DNA of 64,000 nt. Source: Hydrogenophaga sp. NFH-34. Its GTDB lineage: Bacteria; Pseudomonadota; Gammaproteobacteria; Burkholderiales; Burkholderiaceae_C. A program made the translations under genes and the position numbers. The stretch is from the NCBI RefSeq assembly GCF_021401345.1, contig NZ_JACBGE010000003.1:186001-250000 (forward strand). The letters are read 5' to 3'. Shown here piece by piece: positions 46,442 through 58,370 of the stretch. The notes under the pieces were generated by a model. It did not search any database. It was not told where the DNA came from and saw only the letters and a list, made by a program, of their open reading frames with translations. Numbering within the stretch: position 1 is the stretch's first letter; each line of letters starts with the position of its first letter.

Positions 46442-47353
46442 TCAGAAAGGGGGAAGGCCGGCCGCCGCCGCAGCGCTCTCGATCGGCACGGCAAAACCGA
46501 TGCCGACAAAGGTGCGGTGGCTGGTGGGGTTGAGGATGCCGGTGACGATGCCCACCACCTCGCCGTCCATGGTGACCAGCGGCCCGCCCGAATTGCCGGG
46601 GTTGGCCGCCGCGTCGAACTGGATGAGGTTCTCGATGTCCTGCTGCCCCTCGGGCGCACGGAACGAGCGGCCGAAACCCGAGATCACCCCGGCCGAGGTG
46701 GACGGGCCGATGCCGAAGGGGTAGCCCACCGCCACCACCTGGTCGCCGGGCAGCAGGTCACCGGTGCCCCGCAGCGTGGCCGCGTGCAGGTCGTCGGGCA
46801 GCGTGTGGGCCTGCAGCACGGCCAGGTCGTTCTGGGGTTGCACGGTGGTGACGGTGGCGCCGGATTCGGAGCCGTCGGCAAACACCAGGCGCAGGCGCTC
46901 GGCCGACTGCACCACGTGCAGGTTGGTCAGGATCAGGCCGGTGTCGACGATCACGACCCCGGTGCCGACACTCTGCTCCACCTCTTCACCCTTGCGGTTG
47001 TTCGCGAAGGACTCGACACGCACCACGGCGGGGCGGATCTTGGCCGCAGCGCGCGCGGCCGCCGAAGGCAAGTTCTGCGTGGTGAGGGTGCGCAGGACCG
47101 CGGCGTCGATGTCCTTTTGCGTGAGCGCGCGCGGGCCCTGCGCGCGCTGCCACCAGACACTGGCCGCCAGCAACGCTGCCAGCAGCAGCAGGGCCACCCA
47201 GAGCCCCCGCACATCGGTCAGCCAGCGGCGCCAGCGCCCGCGCACAGGGGCCGGTGCCGCCATCCCATCGGCAGGCACGGCCACGGCCGGCTCCCCGGGA
47301 ACCGGCGCCGGGCCGGAGCGGGCGGAGGGGCTGTAGAGGGCTGGCTTGCGCAT
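46442..47353 (-). CDS. membrane-anchored trypsin-like serine protease without PDZ domain (DegP/HtrA-like)
   Basis: A 303-residue protein. A basic and proline-rich cytoplasmic start is followed by one transmembrane helix (about residues 51-68) and a periplasmic trypsin-like domain. The triad is complete: His146 in TNLHVV, Asp176 in QNDLAVL and Ser255 in GNSGGPL. The chain ends right after the protease fold, so the PDZ domains of DegP and DegS are absent. It lies directly upstream of the MoxR-DUF58-VWA genes on the same strand, 17 bases away. A role in processing or quality control linked to that system is possible but unproven. Confidence 0.9.
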   Translation of the reverse strand: MRKPALYSPSARSGPAPVPGEPAVAVPADGMAAPAPVRGRWRRWLTDVRGLWVALLLLAALLAASVWWQRAQGPRALTQKDIDAAVLRTLTTQNLPSAAARAAAKIRPAVVRVESFANNRKGEEVEQSVGTGVVIVDTGLILTNLHVVQSAERLRLVFADGSESGATVTTVQPQNDLAVLQAHTLPDDLHAATLRGTGDLLPGDQVVAVGYPFGIGPSTSAGVISGFGRSFRAPEGQQDIENLIQFDAAANPGNSGGPLVTMDGEVVGIVTGILNPTSHRTFVGIGFAVPIESAAAAAGLPPF

Positions 47354-47418
47354 GGCAACTCCCTGCAGGGCGCCCGGCGGGCGCGTGGCTCACATCATGC
47401 CGCCTTGCGGCGCTGCGC

Positions 47419-50193
<2,775 letters not shown>

Positions 50194-50327
50194 GGCGGGC
50201 TCCTTTGATCGTGGGGGCGCCCCCGGCGGGCACCATGACCCTATTGTGGACAGCGGCAATGCCTGCGTGCGGCATACGGGTATAGCCCGGCCGCCCCAAC
50301 AGCCAATGCGGGACAATTCACCCCCTG

Positions 50328-51707
50328 ATGAAAGCCCCCGAACTGCTCCTGCCCGCCGGCTCGCTGCACCGCATGCGCGCCGCCTACAACTTCGGCGCCG
50401 ACGCGGTGTACGCCGGCCAGCCGCGCTATTCCCTGCGCGCGCGCAACAACGAATTCCGGCTCGAACAGATCGCCGAGGGCATTGGCGAAGCGCACCGGCG
50501 CGGCAAGAAGTTCTTTGTCACCAGCAACCTGATCGCCCACAACGACAAGCTGCGCACCTACCTGCGCGACCTGCAGCCGGTGGTCGAACTCAGGCCCGAC
50601 GCGCTCATCATGGCCGACGCCGGCCTGATCATGCTGGTGCGCGAGCAGATGGAAAAGGGCCTCTGGCCCGAGGTGCCGATCCACCTTTCGGTGCAAGCCA
50701 ACACCACCAACAGCGCCGCGGTGAAGTTCTGGCAGAAGCAAGGGATCAGCCGCATCATCCTGTCGCGCGAACTCAGCCTGGACGAGGTGCAGGCGATCCG
50801 CAACGACTGCCCGGACATCGAACTCGAAGTCTTCGTGCACGGCGCCCTGTGCATCGCCTACTCCGGCCGCTGCCTGCTGTCGGGCTACTTCAACCGCCGC
50901 GACCCCAACCAGGGCACCTGCACCAACGCCTGCCGCTGGGAATACAAGACCCAGGCCGCCACCACCGACACCGACACCGGCGACGCCGCCCCCGTGGCCA
51001 AGCTCGACGGCTTCAACTTCGCGCAGGAAGACGAGGAAGCCGCGAGCGCGTTTTCCACCACGGGCTCGGGCCAGCGCCACCCGGAGGCCAACAAGGTCTG
51101 GCTGATCGAGGAAGCCGGTCGCCCCGGCGAGCTGATGCCCATCATGGAAGACGAGCACGGCACCTACATCATGAACAGCAAGGACCTGCGCGCGGTCGAG
51201 CACGTGGGCAAGCTGGCCGCCATGGGCATCGACTCGCTCAAGATCGAAGGTCGCACCAAGAGCCACTACTACGTGGCGCGCACCGCGCAGGTCTACCGCC
51301 GCGCCATCGACGACGCCGTGGCCGGCAAGCCCTTCAACCCCGAGCTGCTGCTGGAGCTGGAAGGCCTGTCCAACCGCGGCTACACCGGCGGCCTGATGGA
51401 GCGCCGCCCGGCGCAGGACTACCAGAACTACATCACCGGCCACAGCGAAAGCCACCGCAGCCAGTTCGTGGGCGAGGTGCTGCAGGTGCGCGAAGACGGC
51501 TGGGCCGAGGTGGAAACCAAGAACCGCTTCGCTGTCGGCGACCGGCTGGAAGTCATTCACCCCAGCGGCAACCGCATCGTGCAGCTGGACGCGATGCAGA
51601 ACCAGGACGGCGCCGCCATCGACGTCGCCCAGGGCAGCCCGGTCAAGGTCTGGGTACCGCTGGCCGCGCCCAGCGAAGGCGCACTGATCGCCCGATTGAT
51701 GGCCTGA
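50328..51707 (+). CDS. trhP: U32 peptidase family protein, tRNA hydroxylation protein TrhP
   Basis: A 459-residue U32-family protein matching YegQ/TrhP in length and order. The start reads [29 protein letters not shown]. The central [36 protein letters not shown] carries four cysteines of the type that bind an Fe-S cluster. In Escherichia coli TrhP is needed for 5-hydroxyuridine at the tRNA wobble position using prephenate. It stands alone, divergent from aconitase. Other U32 proteins (RlhA, UbiU) differ in length and motif, so TrhP is the best call. Confidence 0.88.
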   Translation: MKAPELLLPAGSLHRMRAAYNFGADAVYAGQPRYSLRARNNEFRLEQIAEGIGEAHRRGKKFFVTSNLIAHNDKLRTYLRDLQPVVELRPDALIMADAGLIMLVREQMEKGLWPEVPIHLSVQANTTNSAAVKFWQKQGISRIILSRELSLDEVQAIRNDCPDIELEVFVHGALCIAYSGRCLLSGYFNRRDPNQGTCTNACRWEYKTQAATTDTDTGDAAPVAKLDGFNFAQEDEEAASAFSTTGSGQRHPEANKVWLIEEAGRPGELMPIMEDEHGTYIMNSKDLRAVEHVGKLAAMGIDSLKIEGRTKSHYYVARTAQVYRRAIDDAVAGKPFNPELLLELEGLSNRGYTGGLMERRPAQDYQNYITGHSESHRSQFVGEVLQVREDGWAEVETKNRFAVGDRLEVIHPSGNRIVQLDAMQNQDGAAIDVAQGSPVKVWVPLAAPSEGALIARLMA

Positions 51708-51734
51708 GCCCCCACGCTCCACCGCTGTGTGGGT

Positions 51735-51758
51735 CGCTGGCTCCCAAGGGGGCCAGCG
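51735..51758. terminator. hairpin between convergent trhP and M48 genes
   Basis: CGCTGGCTCCC pairs with GGGGGCCAGCG through 10 pairs and one G-U wobble, with a very short loop. It lies between two convergent gene ends, so it could stop transcription from both sides. Its sequence also resembles GC-rich intergenic elements common in Comamonadaceae. Confidence 0.5.
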
Positions 51759-51781
51759 GCGGGTCAGCCTGAGCCGCTCGC

Positions 51782-52915
51782 TCAGCGCGCCGCGTCGCGG
51801 AAGAAGCTGATCCGATCGGCGTCCGCCGGGTGCGAGGCGAAGCCCAGGCCCCAGAGCCTGCCTTGCTGCGGTTGCTCGGAAGTGGCTGGCTCTGCACACA
51901 CCACCTCGGTCTCGGCCGGTTCCGGTTGAAGCAGTTCATCGCCACAGCGCTTGAACAGCGCGAAGCGTTCGAACAGCCGGATCATCAGCGCCGGCGACAG
52001 GCCCCCATCGCGCAGCACCGTGGCGGCGTAAGCGTCGGCCTCGCGCTCGGCTTCGCGCGAATAGTGGGCCTGCCCCAGCCACAGCGGCACCGTCGCCAGC
52101 ACCCCGCTGTAGTCGCCCCAGAGCGCCGAAGCGGCAAACCCCAGCACCCCGATCTGTACCAGCATGCGCACCCCGTGCCGGTGCTGCACATGGCCGAGTT
52201 CGTGCGCCAGCACGCCGGCAATCACCTCGGTGTCGTGTTGCAGCAGCCGGGCCATGTCGTCGGTCAGCAGCAGGATGCCGCCCGGCAGTGCCAACGCGTT
52301 GGGGCCGATGTCCTCGCTGTGGCGGATCAGCAGGCGCGCGGGGCGCACGCTCACACCGCGCGCCGCCTGCGCCGCCGTGTGCGCCCGTTGCACCTGCTGC
52401 CAGGCCCGCTCGATCGCCTGCTGCTGGGCCTCGGCGAGTTGGCTGGGCTGCATGAGATCACCCACCTGGGCCAGCACCGCCTCGCCGATCTGGCGCTCGG
52501 CAGCGTCGGGAAAACGGTCGGCGATCACCCGGGCCGCCCACGGCAGCCCCCAGACGTAGCCGCTCGCGCACAGCGCCACCAGCAGGCACAGGCTCAACAC
52601 CACCCCGCGCCAGCTCTGCTGCAGCCGGACAACGGGCGATTCGGACTGGCCCCCGGCACGCACCCAGGCGTCCCAGGCCGCGGCGTCGGTGGACTGGATG
52701 CTGCCCCCGTCGGGCAACAGGGCGATGCGCGGGCCGCGCCGCGTGCGTTCCGGCCATTGCACGCGCCGGGCCTCGATCTGGCGCGGCGCCTCGGCCGCGT
52801 CGATGTGCAGCCAGCCGTCCGTCAACCGGGCCCGCACCGCCTGGGCCCGGTTGCTGCGGCCATCGAAGTAGCGGACGTTCAGCCCCTCGTCCGGTACGGG
52901 TGGTCGGTGCTCCAT
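51782..52915 (-). CDS. M48 family zinc metalloprotease, membrane-anchored
   Basis: A 377-residue protein. An N-terminal 95-residue soluble part, possibly a small beta domain, precedes a transmembrane helix at about 104-124 and then an M48 peptidase domain. The zinc motif HELGH is at residues 238-242, with the third ligand in the EREAD segment at 290-294. Family members are HtpX/BepA-like quality-control proteases. It lies 12 bases after the DUF898 protein gene, a pairing that suggests joint function in membrane protein turnover. Substrates unknown. Confidence 0.9.
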   Translation of the reverse strand: MEHRPPVPDEGLNVRYFDGRSNRAQAVRARLTDGWLHIDAAEAPRQIEARRVQWPERTRRGPRIALLPDGGSIQSTDAAAWDAWVRAGGQSESPVVRLQQSWRGVVLSLCLLVALCASGYVWGLPWAARVIADRFPDAAERQIGEAVLAQVGDLMQPSQLAEAQQQAIERAWQQVQRAHTAAQAARGVSVRPARLLIRHSEDIGPNALALPGGILLLTDDMARLLQHDTEVIAGVLAHELGHVQHRHGVRMLVQIGVLGFAASALWGDYSGVLATVPLWLGQAHYSREAEREADAYAATVLRDGGLSPALMIRLFERFALFKRCGDELLQPEPAETEVVCAEPATSEQPQQGRLWGLGFASHPADADRISFFRDAAR

Positions 52916-52927
52916 GCGCGCGCCAGC

Positions 52928-54091
52928 TCAGAGGCCCATGTCGAGACCGAACAGGTCGCCCGCGGCCTCGCCGGCGGCCTCACCCGGCTGCTCATGTTTC
53001 GCCGCTGCCAGGGCCTCCATGTCGATGACGCTGCGGATGTGCACCGCCTCCAGCCGCAGGCGCGCCACCGCGACCTTGGCAAACGGCCAGTACAGCCCCA
53101 GGGTGAGCGCGATCAGCAGACCGTTCTTGAAACCCAGCAGCAACAAACGGCGAAAGCCAAGCTGGCTGATGAAACGCATCTGCGCATTGCCGGTTTTGGT
53201 CCAGACCAGGTTCTGCAGGCGCGCGGTGAGCCAGGGACCGATCACGAAAAACATCAGCAAGCCGGCTCCGGCAAACAGCATCGGCAGCACGCGGAACAGC
53301 ACCCACAGCACACCGTCCCAGGCGATCCCACCAGCGAAACGGAGCCCGACATACAGCATGCTCAGTCCCACCAGCGCCAGCAGCACCAACAGGGGCTTGA
53401 GCGCGATCAGGTAGAAAGCGCCCAGCCCGGCGCGAAAGTCGGTCTGCAGGCCCGCATAGCTGTAGTGCCGGTGCTGGTAGGCCTTCATGCGCCAGAACAG
53501 CCACGGCAGGGTCAGCAGAAACAGCAGCAGCGCCCCGCCAAAGGCCCCTGCCCACCACGCGGGCGGCGTCGCGTCCGGGTCTTCGGGAAGGGCAAAAGAC
53601 AGCAGCACGAGCGGCAAGGCCGCCAGGAACGACGGCAGTTGCGTCAGATAGGCATCGCGCAGCGAGCCCACGAAGCGAAAACGCAGGCCCCGCCAACTGG
53701 TGTTGCCCAGGCGAAAGGCCAGCGACGAGCGCCACAGCGCCGGCCACAGCGCGGCCAGCGCCACGAACGCCACCAGTCCCGCGATCGCGGAGAAGCTGCT
53801 GGCCCAGTTGTAGAGCACGAACAGCACCCCGACCAGCACCCAGCCCTTGAACATCTGCCGGGCCTCGCCGTGAAAGCCCAGCGGATCGCCATCCACCAGG
53901 GTGTTGGCCCAGAAATAGCGCAGCCGCCGCACCTTGGCCCAGGGCCAATACAGACCCAGGGTGACGAAAAGCAGCAGCAGGTTGACGATCCAGATGCGGA
54001 AGTACTCGCTCCCCGAGCCCGTGAAGGTGATGGGCAGATGCCGCACGGTGGCAGCGCCCGCCGATGGGGCGTGGTTGTTTGGAAAAGGCAT
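52928..54091 (-). CDS. DUF898 (YjgN-like) multi-spanning membrane protein
   Basis: A 387-residue membrane protein of the DUF898/YjgN family with about eight hydrophobic segments. The repeated family motif is visible as LYWPWAKVRRLRYFWANT in the N-terminal half and LYWPFAKVAVARLRLEA in the C-terminal half, showing an internal duplication. The start at 54091 fits the family; upstream codons do not look conserved. The protein function is unknown. It precedes the M48 protease gene by 12 bases, an arrangement seen in other proteobacteria. Confidence 0.9.
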   Translation of the reverse strand: MPFPNNHAPSAGAATVRHLPITFTGSGSEYFRIWIVNLLLLFVTLGLYWPWAKVRRLRYFWANTLVDGDPLGFHGEARQMFKGWVLVGVLFVLYNWASSFSAIAGLVAFVALAALWPALWRSSLAFRLGNTSWRGLRFRFVGSLRDAYLTQLPSFLAALPLVLLSFALPEDPDATPPAWWAGAFGGALLLFLLTLPWLFWRMKAYQHRHYSYAGLQTDFRAGLGAFYLIALKPLLVLLALVGLSMLYVGLRFAGGIAWDGVLWVLFRVLPMLFAGAGLLMFFVIGPWLTARLQNLVWTKTGNAQMRFISQLGFRRLLLLGFKNGLLIALTLGLYWPFAKVAVARLRLEAVHIRSVIDMEALAAAKHEQPGEAAGEAAGDLFGLDMGL

Positions 54092-54192
54092 GTGACAGCA
54101 AGACAGTGGTGACAGAGCGCGCATTGTGCCCGCCAGGAACCCAGGCACGGCCCACGCCCTGCCGCCCACCCCGCACCCCTGTCACCCGGGTC

Positions 54193-54594
54193 TCAGGCCA
54201 TCGCGAGACGCTGCGCTCCGCGTGCCCCCGCCCATTCCAGCTCGGCCATGACCAGCACCACCAGCGCCTGCGCCAGCACCCAGCCCAACCCCAGCCCCGT
54301 CAATGGCAGACCGGCCCCGAAAGCCAGCCAGAGACTGGCGGCGACCCAGGCGAAGTTGCCGGCGGCCAGCAGCCGGACACCGCCCACTGGCGGTTCGGTC
54401 CGGGCCGCGAGCCAGCCGGCGGTGGACGCCGCCACGATCACAATCAGCGCCGTCACTTGCAGCCAGTTGGCGGGAATGCCGGTCCAGGTGGACAACGACC
54501 CGGCCAGCGCCAGGTGGGACAGGCCCAGGCCGATGCCGCAGGCGGCATCGAGCCCAAGCACACGGCGCAGGGTGGACACAGAGACGGTGAACAT
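54193..54594 (-). CDS. small four-helix membrane protein of unknown function
   Basis: A 133-residue protein with four hydrophobic stretches (about residues 15-32, 45-63, 72-95 and 100-118) and short charged loops. No named family recognised. AAGGAG stands 7 bases before the ATG, so the gene is well supported. It is divergent from an MmyB-type XRE regulator, and a perfect 19-bp palindrome lies between their starts, so it is probably the regulator's target. It may contribute to membrane homeostasis or efflux, but nothing in the sequence shows this. Confidence 0.8.
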   Translation of the reverse strand: MFTVSVSTLRRVLGLDAACGIGLGLSHLALAGSLSTWTGIPANWLQVTALIVIVAASTAGWLAARTEPPVGGVRLLAAGNFAWVAASLWLAFGAGLPLTGLGLGWVLAQALVVLVMAELEWAGARGAQRLAMA

Positions 54595-54652
54595 GGTGGA
54601 CTCCTTGAAAAACGATGGGAGCCCGATGCTCCGGCGACCCGGGCATGGCGTC

Positions 54653-54671
54653 CATGACCTGCGAGGTCATG
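54653..54671. promoter_or_regulatory. 19-bp perfect palindromic operator for the XRE regulator
   Basis: CATGACCT-GCG-AGGTCATG has 8-base arms and a 3-base centre. It lies 33 bases before the XRE start and 59 bases before the divergent membrane-protein start, so one site could control both genes. Confidence 0.7.
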
Positions 54672-54703
54672 ACATCGACACGCGGACCGCCTACGATGGC
54701 GGC

Positions 54704-55519
54704 ATGAACGCCCACCCCGCCGTCCGCCGTGTTGCCGTCGGCGATCACCTGCGCCACTGGCGCCAGCAGCGCCGCCTGAGCCAGCAGGATCTGGCCTTCG
54801 ACGCCGGCCTGTCCACACGGCACCTGAGCTGCGTGGAGACCGGCAAGGCCAGCCCCAGCCGCGAACTGGTGCTGCGCCTGTGCGAGCACCTCTCGGTGCC
54901 GCTGCGCGAGCGCAACGCCTGGCTGGTGGCGGCCGGTTTTGCGCCGATGTACCGAGAGCACCGGCTCGACGATCCCCCGCTGCAGGCGGCGCGGCAGGCG
55001 GTGCAGCACATCCTGGACCGCCACGAACCCTGGCCCGCCGTGGCCTTCGACCGGCACTGGAACCTGGTGCTGTCCAACCGCATGGTGGTGCCGCTGCTGG
55101 CCGGCGTCGACCCGGCCCTGCTGGTGCCGCCCGTGAACCTGCTGCGCGTGAGCCTGCACCCGGGCGGCCTGGCGCCACGCATCGCCAACCTGCACCAGTG
55201 GCGCGAACACCTGTTCGCGCGCCTGCAGCAGCAACTGCACACCACCGGCGACGCCGGGCTGGCGGCCCTGCTGCAGGAGCTGCAGGCCTATCCGGACCAG
55301 CCGCCCGAGCAGATCCGCCGCCTGGACGGCGAGCACCCGGGCGTGCTGATGCCTTTCCTGGTGCACACCCCGACCGGCGTGCTGCACCTCATCAGCACCA
55401 CCACGGTGTTCGGCTCGCCCACCGACATCACCCTGCAGGAGCTGGCGATGGAGACTTTTTTCCCGGGCGACGAAGCCTCTGCCCAGGCGCTGCGCACACT
55501 GGCGCAAACGCTGCCCTGA
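54704..55519 (+). CDS. XRE-type regulator with MmyB-like ligand-binding domain
   Basis: A 271-residue protein: an N-terminal helix-turn-helix of the XRE/Cro type (LSQQDLAFDAGLSTRHLSCVETGKASPSRELVLRL, residues about 23-58) and a C-terminal MmyB-like domain (AVAFDRHWNLVLSNRMVVPLL and the LHPGGLAPRIANLHQWREHL region). MmyB-type proteins bind fatty-acid-like ligands and usually regulate an adjacent divergent gene. Here that gene is the small membrane protein across a palindrome. The start at 54704 fits the domain boundary. Confidence 0.9.
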   Translation: MNAHPAVRRVAVGDHLRHWRQQRRLSQQDLAFDAGLSTRHLSCVETGKASPSRELVLRLCEHLSVPLRERNAWLVAAGFAPMYREHRLDDPPLQAARQAVQHILDRHEPWPAVAFDRHWNLVLSNRMVVPLLAGVDPALLVPPVNLLRVSLHPGGLAPRIANLHQWREHLFARLQQQLHTTGDAGLAALLQELQAYPDQPPEQIRRLDGEHPGVLMPFLVHTPTGVLHLISTTTVFGSPTDITLQELAMETFFPGDEASAQALRTLAQTLP

Positions 55520-55589
55520 AGGCGCCACCGCCCGCATGGCATCGCCCTTGCATGCACCGCAGTCAGTCCACCCACCTCCGGAGCCTTCC

Positions 55590-56483
55590 ATGAGCATCCG
55601 TTCCCCGCTGGTTCCCGCCCTCCTCGCCGCGTGGCTGCTGGGTGCCTTGCCCGCCCATGGCGGCCCGGTACTCGAACGCATCCGCTCCGAAGGGACCATC
55701 ACCCTCGCGCACCGCAACGCCTCGGTGCCGTTTTCCTACCTGGACCCGCAAGGGCAGCCCGTCGGTTACGCGCTGGACATCTGCAAACGCCTGGCCCAGG
55801 CGGTGCAACAGAAGCTCGGCCTGAAAACCCTGACCGTGGCCTACCTGCAGGTCACGCCCGCCAACCGGATCGAGGCCGTGGCCCAGGGCCAGGCGCAGAT
55901 GGAATGCGGCTCCACCACCAACAACGCCAGCCGGCGTGAGCAGGTCGCGTTCACCATTCCGCACTACATCACGGGGGCCCGCCTGCTGGTGAAGGCCGAC
56001 AGCCCGGTGGACCGCATCGACCACCCGCAGCTCAAGAAAGTCGTGTCCACCCGCAGCACCACCCCGCTGGCCGCCTTGCGCCAGGCGGTGCGCGTGCGGG
56101 CGCTGCCCCTGACCATCGTCGAGGCCGACGACCACGAACAGGCGGTGGCGATGGTGGAGAAAGGCCAGGCCGACGCCTTCGCCATGGACGACGTGCTGCT
56201 CTACGGCCTGGCCGCCGGCCGCACCGACCCCAAGGCGCTGAAGGTGGTGGGCCAGTTCCTGACCACCGAGCCGCTGGCCATCATGCTGCCCAAGGACGAC
56301 GAGGCGCTCAAAAAGATCGTGGACGACGAAATGCGCCGCCTGATCTACAGCGGCGAAATCCTGGGCATCTACAGCACCTGGTTCGAAAAACCGATTCCCC
56401 CCAACGGCTCGCCCTTGAACCTGCCGGTCAACTACCTGCTGCGCGACTTCTGGAAGTACCCGACCGACAAGGTCCCGTTCTGA
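55590..56483 (+). CDS. ABC transporter substrate-binding protein, glutamate/aspartate (GltI) type
   Basis: A 297-residue periplasmic binding protein of family 3. The signal peptide ends near PAHG (residue 23). TLAHRNASVPFSYLDPQGQPVGYALDICKRLAQAV and MECGSTTNNASRREQVAFTI are typical of GltI-like proteins. CCGGAG precedes the ATG at 55590. No permease or ATPase gene is next to it, so it is an orphan binding protein here and must use a transporter encoded elsewhere or act as a sensor component. It converges with regA, 13 bases apart. Confidence 0.9.
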   Translation: MSIRSPLVPALLAAWLLGALPAHGGPVLERIRSEGTITLAHRNASVPFSYLDPQGQPVGYALDICKRLAQAVQQKLGLKTLTVAYLQVTPANRIEAVAQGQAQMECGSTTNNASRREQVAFTIPHYITGARLLVKADSPVDRIDHPQLKKVVSTRSTTPLAALRQAVRVRALPLTIVEADDHEQAVAMVEKGQADAFAMDDVLLYGLAAGRTDPKALKVVGQFLTTEPLAIMLPKDDEALKKIVDDEMRRLIYSGEILGIYSTWFEKPIPPNGSPLNLPVNYLLRDFWKYPTDKVPF

Positions 56484-56496
56484 AGCGGGCGCGCGC

Positions 56497-57036
56497 TCAG
56501 CTCACCTGCCGCTTGTCGAGCTTGCGCGTGAGGGTGCGCCGGTGCATGCCGAGCCGGCGGGCAGCCTCGGAGATGTTGAAGTCGGTCTCGGCCAGCACCT
56601 GGTGAATGCGCTCCCACTCCAGCGTCTTGATGGAGCTGGTGCGGTTGGTGATCTCGACCTCGGTGTTGCCCGCCTTCTGGGCAAAAGCGGCCTCGATGTC
56701 GTCGGTGTTCGACGGCTTGGCCAGATAGTGGCAGGCGCCGAGCTTGACCGCCTCCACCGCGGTGGCGATGCTGGCAAACCCGGTCAGCACCACGATGAGC
56801 ATGCCGGCGCTGGCACGGTGCAGGGTCTGTACGCAGGCCAGCCCCGACGCCTCGCCCTTGAGCTTGAGGTCGACCACCGCGTAGCCGGGTGTCGAGCGGG
56901 TCAGCAGGTCCTCGACCTCCTGCAGGCTGGTGGCGTGAAGCACCCGGTAGCCGCGCCGCTCGAACGAACGGCGCAGCGTCCGGGCAAAGGCCTCATCGTC
57001 TTCCACCAGCAGCAAACAGCGTTCTTCGTTTTCCAT
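56497..57036 (-). CDS. regA: response regulator RegA/PrrA/ActR family
   Basis: A 179-residue RegA-type regulator. The receiver domain has acidic residues Asp13/Asp14 and the phosphoacceptor Asp56 (VVDLKLKGE), and the conserved LTGFASIATAVEAVKLGACHYLAKP follows. The C-terminal Fis-like helix-turn-helix NISEAARRLGMHRRTLTRKL is characteristic of RegA/PrrA. In other proteobacteria RegA activates redox-responsive genes, including terminal oxidases. It ends the minus-strand block cyoABCD-SURF1-regB-regA, 5 bases after regB. Confidence 0.94.
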   Translation of the reverse strand: MENEERCLLLVEDDEAFARTLRRSFERRGYRVLHATSLQEVEDLLTRSTPGYAVVDLKLKGEASGLACVQTLHRASAGMLIVVLTGFASIATAVEAVKLGACHYLAKPSNTDDIEAAFAQKAGNTEVEITNRTSSIKTLEWERIHQVLAETDFNISEAARRLGMHRRTLTRKLDKRQVS

Positions 57037-57041
57037 GGGTC

Positions 57042-58370
57042 TCAGGCCTTGCCGCCCGACAGGGTGATGGCCGCCAGCGGCAACCGGATGGCGACTTCCG
57101 CGCCGCCTTCGGGACGGTTGCGAACGGTCACACGTCCGCCCAGGGTGCGCGCCACGTTGAACACCAGGAACAGGCCCAGGCCGGCACCCGGACGGTCCTT
57201 GGTCGATTGGTAAGGCGTGCCTGCCTGGGCCAGGATGCCCGGGGCAAAACCCGGACCCCGATCGGTCACCGTCAGGCACAGGGCATCGGCCTCGCGCGTG
57301 ACGGCCAGTTTCACCCAGCCGGGCGAAGCTTCGCGCGCATTGTCGAGCACATTGAAAACCATCTGCTTGAGCGTGGTATCGGAGACCATGGGGATGTCGT
57401 CCCCGAACCCGTTGTCGTAGACGAACTGGTGGAGCGAGCGCGTGTCGCGCCATTCCTGGGCCAGCGCGTCCACGAAAGCCCGCACCGTCGTCTGCGCCGA
57501 CGCTTCGCCGCGGGTTTCCCCCGCCGACAGCAGGATGCCGCTGACGATGTGCTTGCAGCGCTGCACCTGCGCCTGCATCTCGGCGATGTCCTCGCGCAGC
57601 AGCGGCTCATCGGTCAGGCGCGGGTCGTGCTGCCAGTCGCCGAGGATCACGGCCAGGGTCGACAGCGGCGTGCCCAGCTCGTGCGCAGCCCCCGACGCCA
57701 GCAGCCCCATGCGCACGATGTGCTCTTCTTCCACACGCCGCCGGTGCGCCGCCGCCAGGCGCGCATCGCGCTCGCGCAGGTTGCGGTGGATGCGGGTGAT
57801 GAAGACGATCACCAGCGTCGCGTTCAGCAGAAAACACACCAGCAGCCCGAGCGCGTAGACGCTGGAAAACCCTTCGTGTAGATCGAGTGGCAGCGGCAAC
57901 GGCAGGTGGTAACGGGCCAGTGCGCCAAAACACACCGCGGTGATCAGCACCATGGACCAGATGTGCGGCCCACGCAGCAGCACCGCGCCGAGCGTGAGCT
58001 GCAGCAGATACAGGAAGACGAAGGGGTTGGTGATGCCGCCGCTCAGGTAGAGCTGCAGCGTCAGCACCGCCACGTCGACCATGAAAGCCACAAACAGCTC
58101 GGAACTGCGGACATCGTGGCCCAGCCGCCAGCGCAGCAGGCTGGCCACGTTGAACAGCGCCAGGCAGCCCACCACCAGCAGCATCTCGCGCAGCGGCAGG
58201 CTCAGCCCCAGACCGTAATACGCCAGGTCGATGGTGACCACCTGGCCGATCACGGCGATCCAGCGCAGCTGGATCAGCTGTTGCAGGTTCTTGAGGCCCG
58301 CTGCCGCTTCGGCGGAACGGGTCGGGGTGGCAGACCCGGTGTCGGGAGGCTCAGCGCGGGGAACGGTCAT
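57042..58370 (-). CDS. regB: redox-sensing histidine kinase RegB/PrrB
   Basis: A 442-residue membrane kinase with about six N-terminal transmembrane helices. The conserved quinone-binding segment GGITNPF is at residues 111-117, the phosphoacceptor His230 is in GAAHELGTPLSTL, and the redox-active cysteine is Cys272 (QRCKHI). The ATPase part has N- and G-box motifs (NVLDNAREASPG and GAGLGLFLVFNVA). RegB senses the quinone pool and respiration and phosphorylates RegA. The start at 58370 overlaps the SURF1 gene end by 20 bases. Confidence 0.94.
   Translation of the reverse strand: MTVPRAEPPDTGSATPTRSAEAAAGLKNLQQLIQLRWIAVIGQVVTIDLAYYGLGLSLPLREMLLVVGCLALFNVASLLRWRLGHDVRSSELFVAFMVDVAVLTLQLYLSGGITNPFVFLYLLQLTLGAVLLRGPHIWSMVLITAVCFGALARYHLPLPLPLDLHEGFSSVYALGLLVCFLLNATLVIVFITRIHRNLRERDARLAAAHRRRVEEEHIVRMGLLASGAAHELGTPLSTLAVILGDWQHDPRLTDEPLLREDIAEMQAQVQRCKHIVSGILLSAGETRGEASAQTTVRAFVDALAQEWRDTRSLHQFVYDNGFGDDIPMVSDTTLKQMVFNVLDNAREASPGWVKLAVTREADALCLTVTDRGPGFAPGILAQAGTPYQSTKDRPGAGLGLFLVFNVARTLGGRVTVRNRPEGGAEVAIRLPLAAITLSGGKA

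Noticed and set aside
51830-54112. A 760-codon plus-strand open frame opposite the M48 and DUF898 genes
   Set aside because: It spans two well-supported minus-strand genes and their junction; composition is Gln/Arg/His-rich without motifs.
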